Positions 53,458 to 62,617 of a DNA stretch of 64,000 nucleotides are shown in pieces. A program made the translations under genes and the position numbers. Numbering within the stretch: position 1 is the stretch's first letter; each line of letters starts with the position of its first letter. The DNA lies in assembly GCF_001544535.1 (NCBI RefSeq), contig NZ_FCON02000025.1, positions 1 to 64,000 of the forward strand, written 5' to 3'. The DNA is from Caballeronia choica. Its GTDB lineage: Bacteria > Pseudomonadota > Gammaproteobacteria > Burkholderiales > Burkholderiaceae. A model generated the notes under the pieces. The model did no database searches. It had not been told where the DNA came from and saw only the letters and a list, made by a program, of their open reading frames with translations.

Positions 53458-56196
53458 TCAGTGCGCTTCCTCCCAGTTCGCGCCCGCGCCCACTTCCGCG
53501 ACGAGCGGCACCCTCAGCGTCGCCACGCCGCACATCAGTTCCGGCAAACGCTTACGGACGTCCGACAGTTCGTCTTCGGGCACTTCGAGCACCAGTTCAT
53601 CGTGCACCTGCATGATCATCTTCGATTTGACGTTCGATGCTTCGAGCCAGTCCTGCACCGCGATCATCGAGAGCTTGATCAGGTCGGCCGCGGTGCCTTG
53701 CATCGGCGCGTTGATCGCGGCGCGCTCGGCGGCCTGGCGGCGCGGTCCGCTGCCGCCGTTGATCTCGGGCAGCCACAGGCGCCGGCCGAACACGGTCTCG
53801 ACGAAGCCTTTCTGCTTCGCGCTCGTGCGCGTGTTCTCCATATACGCCGCGACACCCGGATAGCGCGCGAAATAGCGGTCGATGTAAAGCTTCGCGGCAT
53901 CCCGCGTGATGCTCAGGTTCGACGCAAGTCCGAACGCGCTCATGCCGTAGATCAGGCCGAAGTTGATCACCTTCGCGATGCGGCGCTGATCGCTCGATAC
54001 CTCGATCGGCGTCACGCTGAAGATCTCCGCAGCGGTCGCGCGATGCACGTCCTCGCCCTGTGCGAACGCGCGCATCAGCGACGGGTCGCCGGAGATGTGG
54101 GCCATGATGCGCAACTCGATCTGCGAGTAGTCCGCCGACACGATCCGGCTGCCCGGCGGCGCGATGAACGCTTCGCGGATACGCCGGCCTTCACCTGAGC
54201 GCACCGGGATGTTCTGCAGGTTCGGCTCGTTCGACGACAAGCGCCCCGTCACCGCGACAGCCTGCGCGTAGTTCGTATGCACGCGGCCCGTCGCCACGTT
54301 GACCATGCGCGGCAGCTTGTCGGTATAGGTGGACTTCAGCTTCGACAAGCCGCGATGCTCAAGCAGGATCTTCGGCAACGGATAGTCTTCGGCGAGCTTC
54401 TGGAGCACGTCTTCATCGGTCGATGGCGCGCCGCTCGGCGTCTTCTTCACCACCGGCAATTGCAGCTTCTCGAAGAAGATCTGCCCGATCTGCTTCGGCG
54501 ATCCGAGATTGAATTCACCGCCCGCCAGTTCGTACGCCGTGCCTTCGAGTTCGATGAGCCGCGCCGCGATCTCGCTGCTTTGCTTTTGCAGCTTCTCGCG
54601 ATCGATCAGCACGCCGTTGCGCTCCATCTTGCGCAGGACGCGCGACGTAGGCAGTTCGATATCGCGATACACGCGCAGCAGGCCAGGTTCATCGGCAACT
54701 TGCGGATACAGCGCCTGATGCAGACGCAAGGTGATGTCAGCGTCCTCGGCGGCGTACTCGGCGGCCTTGTCGAGTGCGACCTCGTCGAAGCCGATCTGCG
54801 ATGCGCCCTTGCCTGCCACGTCTTCATACTTGATCGTCTTCGCGCCGAGATGACGCAGCGCGAGGCTGTCCATGTCGTGCGTGCGGTGCGATTCCAACAC
54901 GTAGGATTGCAGCAGCGTGTCATGCTCGACGCCGTTCAACTCGATGCCATAGTTGGCGAGCACCTGCTCGTCGTACTTCAGGTGCTGGCCGACCTTCTTC
55001 TTCGATGCATCCTCGAGCCAAGGCTTCAATTTCTGAAGCACTTCATCGCGAGGCAACTGAACGGGCATGTCCGGCCCGCGATGCGCGACCGGGATATAAG
55101 CCGCATGCCCCGGCTCGACCGACACCGACAAGCCCACGAGTTGCGCGACCATCGGATCGAGCGCCGTGGTCTCGGTATCGAACGCGGTGAGTTCGGCCGC
55201 ATCAATCTTCGCGAGCCAGCCGTCGAACTGCTCCCAGGTCTGCACGGTATCGTAGTGATGGACGATCTCGGTGGCTTCGGCGGGCGGCGTATCGGTCGGG
55301 CCTTCCACCGCATCGGCAATCTCGACTTCGCGCAGCCACGTCTTGAAACCGTGGCGCGTGAAGAGGTCGCGCAGTTCCTCGCGGGATTCGGGACGGCTCG
55401 GCAAGGTCGCTTCGATCGACTCGATCTGCGAGCGGAGATCGCACTCCGTGTGCACGGTCACGAGCTTGCGCGCCATCGGCAGGAAGTCGAGAGCCTTGCG
55501 CAGATTGTCTCCTACCGCACCTTTGATCTCGTCGGCGTGTGCGACGATGCCATCAAGGGTTTCGTATTGGGTGAGCCACTTCAAAGCCGTCTTCGGCCCG
55601 CACTTCTCGACGCCCGGAACGTTGTCGACCGTATCGCCGATGAGCGAGAGGTAGTCGACGATCCGCTCGGGCGGCACGCCGAACTTGGCCGCAACCCCGG
55701 CGCGATCCAGCGTCTCGTTGGTCATCGTATTGATGAGGGTGACATGATCAGTCACGAGCTGTGCCAAATCCTTGTCGCCCGTCGACACGATAACCTTCAT
55801 GCCGCGCTTCTCGGCGGCCACCGCGAGCGTGCCGATGACGTCGTCGGCCTCGACGCCTTCGATCATCACGAGCGGCCAGCCGAGCGCGCGCACCGTCACG
55901 TGGATGGGCTCGATCTGACGCGCAAGGTCGTCAGGCATCGATGGGCGGTTGGCCTTGTAGTCCGCATACCAGTCGTCGCGAAACGTCTTGCCTTTGGCGT
56001 CGAATACGCACGCGCTATACTCTGCATTGATCTCGCGCCGCAAACGGCGCAGCATGTTCACCATTCCATACAGCGCGCCCGTCGGCCCGCCATCGGGGCC
56101 GCGTAAATCGGGCATCGCGTGATAGGCTCGGTAGAGATAACTCGAACCGTCGACCAATAGCAGGGTCTTACCTTCAAGACTGAGTTCTTCAGGCAT
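53458..56196 (-). CDS. polA: DNA polymerase I
   Basis: This 912-residue three-domain polymerase carries out repair and Okazaki-fragment processing. The 5'-3' exonuclease is N-terminal (residues 1 to about 300; VDGSSYLYRAYHA, STGDKDLAQLV). The 3'-5' exonuclease is intact, with the DxE motif in AFDTETTALD. The polymerase has DYSQIELRIMAH and the catalytic HDE in QVHDELVLEVPE (about residue 865). ATG 56196 (MPEELSLEG) is preferred over a TTG 9 bases upstream. Its start is only one base from the divergent LOG gene start. Confidence 0.96.
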   Translation of the reverse strand: MPEELSLEGKTLLLVDGSSYLYRAYHAMPDLRGPDGGPTGALYGMVNMLRRLRREINAEYSACVFDAKGKTFRDDWYADYKANRPSMPDDLARQIEPIHVTVRALGWPLVMIEGVEADDVIGTLAVAAEKRGMKVIVSTGDKDLAQLVTDHVTLINTMTNETLDRAGVAAKFGVPPERIVDYLSLIGDTVDNVPGVEKCGPKTALKWLTQYETLDGIVAHADEIKGAVGDNLRKALDFLPMARKLVTVHTECDLRSQIESIEATLPSRPESREELRDLFTRHGFKTWLREVEIADAVEGPTDTPPAEATEIVHHYDTVQTWEQFDGWLAKIDAAELTAFDTETTALDPMVAQLVGLSVSVEPGHAAYIPVAHRGPDMPVQLPRDEVLQKLKPWLEDASKKKVGQHLKYDEQVLANYGIELNGVEHDTLLQSYVLESHRTHDMDSLALRHLGAKTIKYEDVAGKGASQIGFDEVALDKAAEYAAEDADITLRLHQALYPQVADEPGLLRVYRDIELPTSRVLRKMERNGVLIDREKLQKQSSEIAARLIELEGTAYELAGGEFNLGSPKQIGQIFFEKLQLPVVKKTPSGAPSTDEDVLQKLAEDYPLPKILLEHRGLSKLKSTYTDKLPRMVNVATGRVHTNYAQAVAVTGRLSSNEPNLQNIPVRSGEGRRIREAFIAPPGSRIVSADYSQIELRIMAHISGDPSLMRAFAQGEDVHRATAAEIFSVTPIEVSSDQRRIAKVINFGLIYGMSAFGLASNLSITRDAAKLYIDRYFARYPGVAAYMENTRTSAKQKGFVETVFGRRLWLPEINGGSGPRRQAAERAAINAPMQGTAADLIKLSMIAVQDWLEASNVKSKMIMQVHDELVLEVPEDELSDVRKRLPELMCGVATLRVPLVAEVGAGANWEEAH

Positions 56197-56197
56197 T

Positions 56198-56947
56198 ATG
56201 AACAAGAGAAAAGTGATTCCGAGTCTGCGATCGCTCGCAGATCAAGAGCGCGCGACGGCCAAGAAGGCTCGCGCATCGTGGCAGATGTTCACGATTATGG
56301 CAGAGTTTATCGAGGCGACCGAGTACCTCTCGGAGATCCGTCCTGCCATCAGCATCTATGGTTCCGCGCGTCTCAAACCTGAGTCGCCATACTACAAACT
56401 CACCATCGAGATCGCGCAGCGATTCTCCGACGCGGGCTTCGCCGTCATCTCCGGCGGCGGTCCCGGCATCATGGAAGCGGCCAATAAAGGCGCACATGCG
56501 GGCAAGTCGCCGTCGGTCGGTTTGAACATCGAGTTGCCGCACGAGCAGTCGGGCAATCAGTGGCAGGACATCTCGCTGCGCTTCCGTCACTTCTTCACGC
56601 GAAAGGTCACGTTCGTGAAGAACTCGGATGCGGTGGTGGTGATGCCGGGCGGCTTCGGCACGCTCGACGAACTCGCCGAAGTGCTCACGCTCATTCAGAC
56701 GAAGAAGTCGCGCCATGTGCCGATCGTGCTGGTCGGCGCGGAGTTCTGGGCGGGTCTGCTCGGCTGGTTCAAGGACACGCTGCTCACGAACGGCGTGATC
56801 GGCGACAAGGACCTGAACCTGATGCAGGTGATCGACGATCCTGACCAGGTGCTCGAAGCGGTGCTCAAGTTCTATGAAGACCGCGAGGAAGCGGAAGAGC
56901 AGCCGGCCGAAGGCAAGTCCGACGAAGACCGGATGTTCTATCTCTGA
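56198..56947 (+). CDS. LOG family protein (TIGR00730 Rossmann fold)
   Basis: This 249-residue protein shows the nucleotide-binding signatures of LOG/lysine-decarboxylase-like proteins, SGGGPGIMEAANKGA and VVMPGGFGTLDELAEVLTL. The family includes cytokinin riboside 5'-monophosphate phosphoribohydrolases and purine nucleotide hydrolases. The N-terminal 70 residues (SLADQERATAKKARASWQMF) are an extension relative to plant LOG. The start ATG 56198 gives the full form; an internal ATG near 56285 is possible. Its neighbour amn also removes ribose phosphate from a nucleotide. Confidence 0.88.
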   Translation: MNKRKVIPSLRSLADQERATAKKARASWQMFTIMAEFIEATEYLSEIRPAISIYGSARLKPESPYYKLTIEIAQRFSDAGFAVISGGGPGIMEAANKGAHAGKSPSVGLNIELPHEQSGNQWQDISLRFRHFFTRKVTFVKNSDAVVVMPGGFGTLDELAEVLTLIQTKKSRHVPIVLVGAEFWAGLLGWFKDTLLTNGVIGDKDLNLMQVIDDPDQVLEAVLKFYEDREEAEEQPAEGKSDEDRMFYL

Positions 56948-56954
56948 GATGCGC

Positions 56955-56983
56955 AACGGGCGGCCTTTTAAAGGCCGCCCGTT
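56955..56983. terminator. Bidirectional terminator between LOG gene and amn
   Basis: AACGGGCGGCCTTT and AAAGGCCGCCCGTT are inverted copies around a single T. It stands between convergent genes and can serve both. Confidence 0.85.
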
Positions 56984-57001
56984 TCGTTTGCAGAGTAGGC
57001 G

Positions 57002-58531
57002 CTACTGGAATGCGACTTCCGCGAAGCTGCGCAGCTTGCGGCTGTGGAGCTTCGACAGCCCGTTCATGCGCAGCAACTCCATCGCCTTCACGCCGATCTG
57101 CAAATGCTGGTCCACTTGCGCGCGGTAGAACTGGTCGGCCATGCCCGGCAGCTTCAGCTCGCCATGCAGCGGCTTGTCGGATACGCATAGCAGCGTGCCG
57201 TAAGGCACGCGGAAGCGGAACCCGTTCGCCGCGATCGTCGCGCTTTCCATGTCGAGCGCGATCGCGCGGCTTTGCGACAGCCGCTGCACCGGCTCGCGAT
57301 GATCGCGCAATTCCCAGTTGCGGTTGTCGACGCTCGCCACCGTTCCCGTGCGCATCACGCGCTTGAGTTCCACGCCCTCGAGTTGCGTCACCTGCGCGAC
57401 CGCCTTCTCCAGCGCAACCTGCACTTCGGCCAGAGCCGGCACGGGCACCCATAGCGGCAAATCCGCATCGAGCACATGATCCTCGCGCACATAGCCGTGT
57501 GCGAGCACGTAGTCGCCGAGACGCTGTGTGTTGCGCAACCCCGCGCAGTGCCCGAGCATGATCCACGCATGCGGACGCAGCACCGCGATGTGATCGGTGA
57601 TCGTCTTCGCGTTCGACGGCCCGACGCCGATGTTGACCATCGTGATGCCGCTGCCGTCGGCGCGCTTCAGGTGATACGCGGGCATCTGGGGCAAGCGCGC
57701 CGGTGCCGTGCCCTCGTCCTCGAACTGCTCGCTGAGGTTCGCGTTGTAGGTGATCACATCGCCCGGTTCGACGAACGACGAATACTCGCTGCGATACGCA
57801 CGCGTTTCTTCATCGTCAGTGCGCGACATCATCGTGCGACCGAGCTTCACGAACTCGTCGATGTAGAACTGGTAGTTCGTGTAAAGCACGTAGTTCTGGA
57901 AATGCGTCGGAAGCGTAGCCGTGTAATGCCTCAGCCGATGCAGCGAGAAATCCACGCGCGCCGCCGTGAACAGCGCGAGCGGATGCGGCTCGCCCGGACC
58001 CGGCTCGTAGGTGCCGTTGACGATGCGGTCGTCGAGCAGCGCGAGATCGGGCGTATCGAAGATGTTGCGCATCGCGAGCAGGCGGTCGCGATCGAGATCG
58101 CCTTCGAGATGGATGCCCTCGGCAAATGCGAAATGAATCGGGATCGGCTGCGCCGACACCCCCACTTCGATGCCGACGTGATGGTTCTTCGCCAGAAGCC
58201 GCAACTGCTCGCGATAGTAATCGCCGAACAGGTCGGGACGCGTGAGCGTTGTCTCGAAGATGCCCGGCCCGGCCACGAAGCCATACGAGCGGCGTGAATC
58301 GATTTGCGTATTCAGTTCGGTCCGCACGCGCACGAACGGATAACACGCGCGCACGCGATGCGTGAAGCGCTCGTTACGCCGATAACGCGCGAAAGCATCG
58401 CGCAAAAACGCGGTATTTGCTTCATAAATCGCCGACAGACGCGTGACGGCGGCGACGGGATCGTCGAAGGATTCCGTCGGGAAATCGTTGGCGGGTGTGG
58501 CCTGCGTGCTCTGAGTCCGGTCGTTGGTCAT
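57002..58531 (-). CDS. amn: AMP nucleosidase
   Basis: This 509-residue enzyme splits AMP into adenine and ribose-5-phosphate. The N-terminal AMN domain covers about residues 20-180 (RSYGFVAGPGIFETTLTRPD). The C-terminal nucleoside-phosphorylase domain has MVNIGVGPSNAKTITDHIAV, WIMLGHCAGLRNTQRLGDYV and ALDMESATIAANGFRFRVPY with the substrate-binding Glu. It is about 25 residues longer than E. coli Amn (484), mostly at the N-terminus. It is convergent with the LOG gene. Confidence 0.94.
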   Translation of the reverse strand: MTNDRTQSTQATPANDFPTESFDDPVAAVTRLSAIYEANTAFLRDAFARYRRNERFTHRVRACYPFVRVRTELNTQIDSRRSYGFVAGPGIFETTLTRPDLFGDYYREQLRLLAKNHHVGIEVGVSAQPIPIHFAFAEGIHLEGDLDRDRLLAMRNIFDTPDLALLDDRIVNGTYEPGPGEPHPLALFTAARVDFSLHRLRHYTATLPTHFQNYVLYTNYQFYIDEFVKLGRTMMSRTDDEETRAYRSEYSSFVEPGDVITYNANLSEQFEDEGTAPARLPQMPAYHLKRADGSGITMVNIGVGPSNAKTITDHIAVLRPHAWIMLGHCAGLRNTQRLGDYVLAHGYVREDHVLDADLPLWVPVPALAEVQVALEKAVAQVTQLEGVELKRVMRTGTVASVDNRNWELRDHREPVQRLSQSRAIALDMESATIAANGFRFRVPYGTLLCVSDKPLHGELKLPGMADQFYRAQVDQHLQIGVKAMELLRMNGLSKLHSRKLRSFAEVAFQ

Positions 58532-58731
58532 GATCTTGCGCGCTCTTGTGATGAATCGACATTACCACGGAAGAACGCAAGATCCATGAAGCCCATGCTC
58601 GCCGCGTGCGCGCTGCAACACCTTTATGACGCGGTCATCAAATAAGCCAAAAGCGGCGCAAAATAAGGCGTTGCGAGACCCTTTGACGGATGCGTTTTGC
58701 TAAAATCCGGCCAGTCATTTGGAGAAACACC

Positions 58732-59130
58732 ATGAAGCCGCTTCTTTCTGCCGCCGTTGCGGCAGTCCTCGCCGCCGGCAGCATCAGCGCGATTGCGCAG
58801 CCGACGCCCGCGGCAGCAGAGCCCCAGGCGCACACGATGTCGCCGGAAGAAGCCGCCGGGCTTCCGGACCTGAAGGCCATCAACCGCCCGCCGGCATCGG
58901 TGAGTTCGAAGGTCGAAATCTCGCCGCCGCGCCAGCCGAGCTATCACGAACTGAGTACGAACGGCACGGAAATCACCGAGTACCGCGACAAGGGCAAGCC
59001 CGTCGAAATCAACGTGCAGTCGAATTTCGGCACGCGCTACCAGATGAGCGCGCCCGCCGACACGTCGCCCGCGGTACGCGACAACGGCAAGGCGAGCACG
59101 CGCCTGCCGTCGTTGAATCTGCGTTATTGA
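58732..59130 (+). CDS. DUF2782 family exported protein
   Basis: This 132-residue protein has a signal peptide (LLSAAVAAVLAAGSISAIAQ, residues about 4-23), a Pro/Ala-rich linker and the DUF2782 core TEITEYRDKGKPVEINVQSN followed by FGTRYQMS. Family members are usually encoded near polA or thrB in beta- and gamma-proteobacteria, exactly as here. Its role is unknown. TTTGGAGAAACACC precedes the ATG. Confidence 0.85.
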   Translation: MKPLLSAAVAAVLAAGSISAIAQPTPAAAEPQAHTMSPEEAAGLPDLKAINRPPASVSSKVEISPPRQPSYHELSTNGTEITEYRDKGKPVEINVQSNFGTRYQMSAPADTSPAVRDNGKASTRLPSLNLRY

Positions 59131-59284
59131 CCTGCGTTATTGATCGCCCGCCCGCAGCGTGCACTGAGGGCTTCCGCAATCCCCGCCTGGCAGCCGCTCG
59201 TCGCGTGAGCGGTTCGCCAGACTGGCAGCGTCGCGCGCCACGCGTTTGAACGAGCCAGCCATCCAACCTGACCACGTTCCCCGC

Positions 59285-60256
59285 ATGGCCGTATTTACTC
59301 CTGTCACCCCTTCCCAGCTCGACGACTGGCTGCAGAACTACGATCTCGGCGATGTCGCCGAATTTCGCGGCATTGCGTCGGGCATCGAGAACAGCAACTT
59401 CTTCCTGACCACGACGCACGGCCAGTACGTCCTCACGATCTTCGAGAACCTGAGCGCCACGCAACTGCCGTTCTACCTCGACCTGATGCGCCATCTCGCA
59501 TCGCATGGCGTGCCGGTGCCCGATCCGATGCCGCATCGCGACGGCTCGCTCTTCGCCGAACTCAACGGCAAGCCCGCGACCATCGTGACGAAGCTCGAAG
59601 GCGCGCCCGAACTGGCGCCCACGCCCGCGCACTGCATCGAAGTCGGCCAGATGCTGGCGCGCCTGCATCTGGCGGGCCGCGATTTCCCGCAGCATCAGCA
59701 CAACCTGCGCAGCCTCGCGTGGTGGCAGGAGAACCTGCCCGCGATCCTGCCATTCCTCGCCGGCGACCAGCGCGCCCTGATCGAAACCGAACTCGCGCAT
59801 CAGACGGCGTTCTTCGGTTCGGCCGATTACGCGTCGCTGCCGGAAGGCCCGTGCCATTGCGACCTCTTCCGCGACAACGTGCTGTTCGCGCACACGGCGG
59901 GTCATGTGCGCCTCGGCGGCTTCTTCGACTTCTATTTCGCCGGCGTCGACAAGTGGCTGTTCGACGTCGCCGTGTGCGTGAACGACTGGTGCATCGACCT
60001 CGCGACGGGTGTACTGGACCCATCGCGCGTCGACGCAATGCTGCGCGCCTACCAGACCGTGCGCCCGTTCACGCCCGCCGAGGAGCGGCACTGGAACGAC
60101 ATGCTGCGGGCGGGCGCGCTGCGCTTCTGGGTCTCGCGTCTCTACGATTTCCATCGCCCGCGCGAGGCCGAAATGCTCAAGCCGCACGACCCGGGTCATT
60201 TCGAACGCATCCTGCGTGAACGCGTCAAAGCCGCACCCCATCCCGCCACACGGTAA
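59285..60256 (+). CDS. thrB: Homoserine kinase (APH-fold type)
   Basis: This 323-residue enzyme phosphorylates homoserine in threonine synthesis. It is the ThrB of the aminoglycoside-phosphotransferase fold found in Pseudomonas and beta-proteobacteria. Diagnostic text is [32 protein letters not shown] with the catalytic Asp (about residue 197) and [19 protein letters not shown] with the magnesium-binding Asp. ATG 59285 gives the standard N-terminus [12 protein letters not shown]. The next gene follows 7 bp later. Confidence 0.94.
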   Translation: MAVFTPVTPSQLDDWLQNYDLGDVAEFRGIASGIENSNFFLTTTHGQYVLTIFENLSATQLPFYLDLMRHLASHGVPVPDPMPHRDGSLFAELNGKPATIVTKLEGAPELAPTPAHCIEVGQMLARLHLAGRDFPQHQHNLRSLAWWQENLPAILPFLAGDQRALIETELAHQTAFFGSADYASLPEGPCHCDLFRDNVLFAHTAGHVRLGGFFDFYFAGVDKWLFDVAVCVNDWCIDLATGVLDPSRVDAMLRAYQTVRPFTPAEERHWNDMLRAGALRFWVSRLYDFHRPREAEMLKPHDPGHFERILRERVKAAPHPATR

Positions 60257-60263
60257 GCAATTT

Positions 60264-61085
60264 ATGCAACTGATCGAAGTCCCCGCCAAAGCCGGTTACG
60301 TGTGGTTCCGCCAGGGCATCTGGCTGTTCCGCCGCAATCCGCTCGCGTTTCTCACGGTGTTCTTCGCGTATCTGTTCATCATGACGCTGATCTCGCGCAT
60401 CCCGCTGGTCGGCCCGTTCCTGCCGCTGCTGCTAATTCCGGGCGTCGCCGTCGGCTTCATGGCCGCGTGCCGCAACACCATCGCGGGCAAGCCCGTCTGG
60501 CCGACCGTCCTCGTCGACGGATTTCGCTCCTACGGCAGCGTCGTCTCGCGAAGGCTGCTGGTGCTGGGCGCGCTCTATATCGTCGCGATGGGCGCGATTT
60601 TCGCGCTGTCGGCGCTCGTGGACGGCGGGCTTTTGCTCAGCATGATGCTCGGCAACGGCCCGACCGGCGACCCGGAAACCGTGGCCGCCAGCTTCAGTCC
60701 GCTCGCCGTGCTGGTGGCGATGGGTGGGTATCTGCCCGTCGCGATGCTCTTCTGGTTCGCGCCGATCCTGGTTGCGTGGCACGACGTGCCGCCGGCGAAA
60801 GCGCTCTTTTTCAGCTTTGTCGGTTGCTGGCGCAATCGCGGAGCGTTCGTTTTCTATGGCGTACTGTGGATCGCGATCGCGCTCGCCGTGTCGTTCGGAT
60901 TGACCGCGCTAATGCAGGCGCTCGGCGCAGGGCAGGAAGTAGCGCTCGCGGTGCTGATGCCCGCGTCGATTCTCGTCACGACCGCGCTGTATTGCTCGTT
61001 CTACGCGACCTATCGCGGCTGTTTCGGCGTGCAATCGCCCGACACGCCCGATATTCCGGACGGCTCGGACGCGCCGGGCGTGTGA
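60264..61085 (+). CDS. BPSS1780-family membrane protein
   Basis: This 273-residue inner-membrane protein has six or so predicted helices and the family's N-terminal text MQLIEVPAKAGYVWFRQGIW. The cytosolic loop has RNTIAGKPVWPTVLVDGFRS. It matches the BPSS1780/DUF-type family named from B. pseudomallei. Its function is unknown. It is separated from thrB by 7 bp, so they are probably co-transcribed. A terminator follows at 61111. Confidence 0.85.
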   Translation: MQLIEVPAKAGYVWFRQGIWLFRRNPLAFLTVFFAYLFIMTLISRIPLVGPFLPLLLIPGVAVGFMAACRNTIAGKPVWPTVLVDGFRSYGSVVSRRLLVLGALYIVAMGAIFALSALVDGGLLLSMMLGNGPTGDPETVAASFSPLAVLVAMGGYLPVAMLFWFAPILVAWHDVPPAKALFFSFVGCWRNRGAFVFYGVLWIAIALAVSFGLTALMQALGAGQEVALAVLMPASILVTTALYCSFYATYRGCFGVQSPDTPDIPDGSDAPGV

Positions 61086-61110
61086 TTCGGCTGGCCGTCC
61101 GCCGTTGAAA

Positions 61111-61132
61111 ACGGGCGCCTTCGGGCGCCCGT
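61111..61132 (+). terminator. Terminator after the BPSS1780-type gene
   Basis: ACGGGCGCC and GGCGCCCGT pair over a 4-nt loop, with AAA before and TTC after the stem, so it is of moderate strength. Confidence 0.75.
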
Positions 61133-61200
61133 TTCATTCGTGCGCAAAGGATTTGCGTAGACTAGCGCTATCGGCCATTCGCGCTCCCGGGCTTTCCGCC

Positions 61201-61683
61201 ATGACCTCGCCCCAGAACTTCCCGCTCGAACTCGACGAGCAACTGTGCTTCGCGCTCTATTCGACGTCGCTCGCGATGACGAAGGCCTATAAGCCGCCGC
61301 TCGAAAAACTCGGGCTGACCTATCCGCAATACCTGACCATGCTCGTTCTCTGGGAAAGCGACGACCTGACCGTCAAGGAAATGGCCGCGCGCCTGAGCCT
61401 CGATTCCGCGACGATGACGCCGCTTCTCAAGCGCCTCGAAGCGCAGGGCTACGTCGAACGGGTGCGCGGCGTCGAGGACGAGCGGCAGGTTCATATTCGC
61501 CTGACCGAGGTCGGCCGCGCGCTGAAGCAAGCGGCGCGCGAAATACCGCCGGAAATCTACTGCGCCGCCGGGTCGGACGCCGACAACCTCACGCAATTGC
61601 GCGATTCGCTGGTCAAACTGCGAGCGTCGCTGAACGAATACATCGCGGTTGATAGCCTGAGTCAAACGCGGCCATCAAAATAA
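61201..61683 (+). CDS. ohrR: MarR-family organic-peroxide sensor OhrR
   Basis: This 160-residue repressor has the OhrR redox Cys at residue 16 in [13 protein letters not shown]. The winged HTH has [20 protein letters not shown] and the wing [17 protein letters not shown]. Oxidation by organic hydroperoxides releases it from DNA. It directly precedes ohr, its usual target. A dyad overlapping its stop codon (61679-61705) is the likely operator. ATG 61201 is chosen from the family N-terminus; no strong ribosome site is seen. Confidence 0.9.
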   Translation: MTSPQNFPLELDEQLCFALYSTSLAMTKAYKPPLEKLGLTYPQYLTMLVLWESDDLTVKEMAARLSLDSATMTPLLKRLEAQGYVERVRGVEDERQVHIRLTEVGRALKQAAREIPPEIYCAAGSDADNLTQLRDSLVKLRASLNEYIAVDSLSQTRPSK

Positions 61684-61705
61684 TTTACTTTGTACACTAA
61701 TTATT
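61679..61705. promoter_or_regulatory. Candidate OhrR operator
   Basis: AATAATT (61679-61685) and AATTATT (61699-61705) are exact inverted copies with 13 bases between, in an AT-rich stretch overlapping the ohrR stop and 78 bp before ohr. This fits the AT-rich dyads known for OhrR. Confidence 0.55.
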
Positions 61706-61782
61706 ATCGCGATACATTTCATCCCGTGGTTGGCGCTTCAGCGAACCAAAAATCGAACCGAACTCAACGAAAGGAGCAAATG

Positions 61783-62202
61783 ATGAGCATCCTCTACAAG
61801 GCAACGGCAACGAGCACGGGTGGCCGCGACGGCCGCGCCGTTTCGTCGGATCAGCAACTTGACGTAAAGCTCAGCGCGCCGAAGGAACTGGGCGGCACGG
61901 GCGCGGCGGGTACGAACCCGGAGCAACTGTTCGCAGCCGGCTATTCGGCGTGCTTCCTGAGCGCGATGAAATTCGTCGCCGGCCAGCAAAAGCGTTCGGT
62001 TCCCACCGATACGACCGTGACGGCGGACGTAGGCGTCGGTCCGAACGACACCGGCGGTTTTGCGCTCGACGTGGAACTGCGTGTCACGCTGCCCGGCTTG
62101 TCGGCGGAAGAAGCCCAACAACTGGTCGATGCCGCGCACAAGGTTTGCCCTTACTCGAACGCGACGCGCAATAACGTGGACGTCCGCGTGAAGGTGGCCT
62201 GA
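61783..62202 (+). CDS. ohr: Organic hydroperoxide resistance protein Ohr
   Basis: This 139-residue thiol peroxidase reduces organic hydroperoxides using a catalytic Cys57 (GYSACFLSAM) and resolving Cys122 (KVCPYSNATR), both present. The OsmC/Ohr fold text NPEQLFAAGYSACFLSAM is complete. AAGGAG precedes tandem ATG codons at 61780 and 61783; the second gives the usual MSILYKA start. It is controlled by the upstream ohrR gene. Confidence 0.96.
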   Translation: MSILYKATATSTGGRDGRAVSSDQQLDVKLSAPKELGGTGAAGTNPEQLFAAGYSACFLSAMKFVAGQQKRSVPTDTTVTADVGVGPNDTGGFALDVELRVTLPGLSAEEAQQLVDAAHKVCPYSNATRNNVDVRVKVA

Positions 62203-62230
62203 GGCTACAAAGCTTCGGCCACAAAATGCG

Positions 62231-62254
62231 AATGCCGGCTCAAGAGCCGGCATT
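62231..62254 (+). terminator. Terminator after ohr
   Basis: AATGCCGGCT and AGCCGGCATT form a 10-bp perfect stem with a CAAG loop, followed by TGCGTTTG. Confidence 0.85.
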
Positions 62255-62308
62255 TGCGTTTGATGCTTGCGCTTTCGATCGCGCTGCGCCGTGCATGGCG
62301 CCTCGCTC

Positions 62309-62482
62309 TTACTGAGCGAGCCACGACGGATGACGTTGCGAGCCACGACGATCCAGGTTCTTCATACGATATTCGAGATCGTAGATGTCGGTGGCTTCGG
62401 CGAGATAGGCGTCGTCGCGTTCACGCGCGCGTTCATCAGGGGTCTTGGTCAGAAACAGGAAGATTCGGCTGAGCAGATACAT
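62309..62482 (-). CDS. Small DUF3563-like protein
   Basis: This 57-residue frame is short but well supported: CGAGGTGCACC precedes ATG 62482, codon usage is normal, and a TATAAT box lies about 45 bp upstream. The product has a hydrophobic start (MYLLSRIFLFLTKTPDERAR) and the motif DAYLAEATDIYDLEYRMKNL, which matches the DUF3563 family of Burkholderiales in length and in the Tyr-Leu-Ala-Glu-Ala-Thr-Asp core. Function is unknown. It probably associates with the membrane through its N-terminus. Confidence 0.8.
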   Translation of the reverse strand: MYLLSRIFLFLTKTPDERARERDDAYLAEATDIYDLEYRMKNLDRRGSQRHPSWLAQ

Positions 62483-62525
62483 GGTGCACCTCGAAGATTA
62501 AGGGTAAATACCTATGACAGAACCG

Positions 62526-62531
62526 ATTATA
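62526..62531 (-). promoter_or_regulatory. -10 box of the DUF3563-like gene
   Basis: Read on the minus strand TATAAT (in CCCTATAATCGG) lies 44 bp before ATG 62482. The -35 region is weak. Confidence 0.5.
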
Positions 62532-62617
62532 GGGTAATCCCTTATTCGACGCCAGCCTTCATTCCAGAAACCTGACCCTGAAGACTTAATTGCAACAACC
62601 GAAATGCCGAAAGGGCC

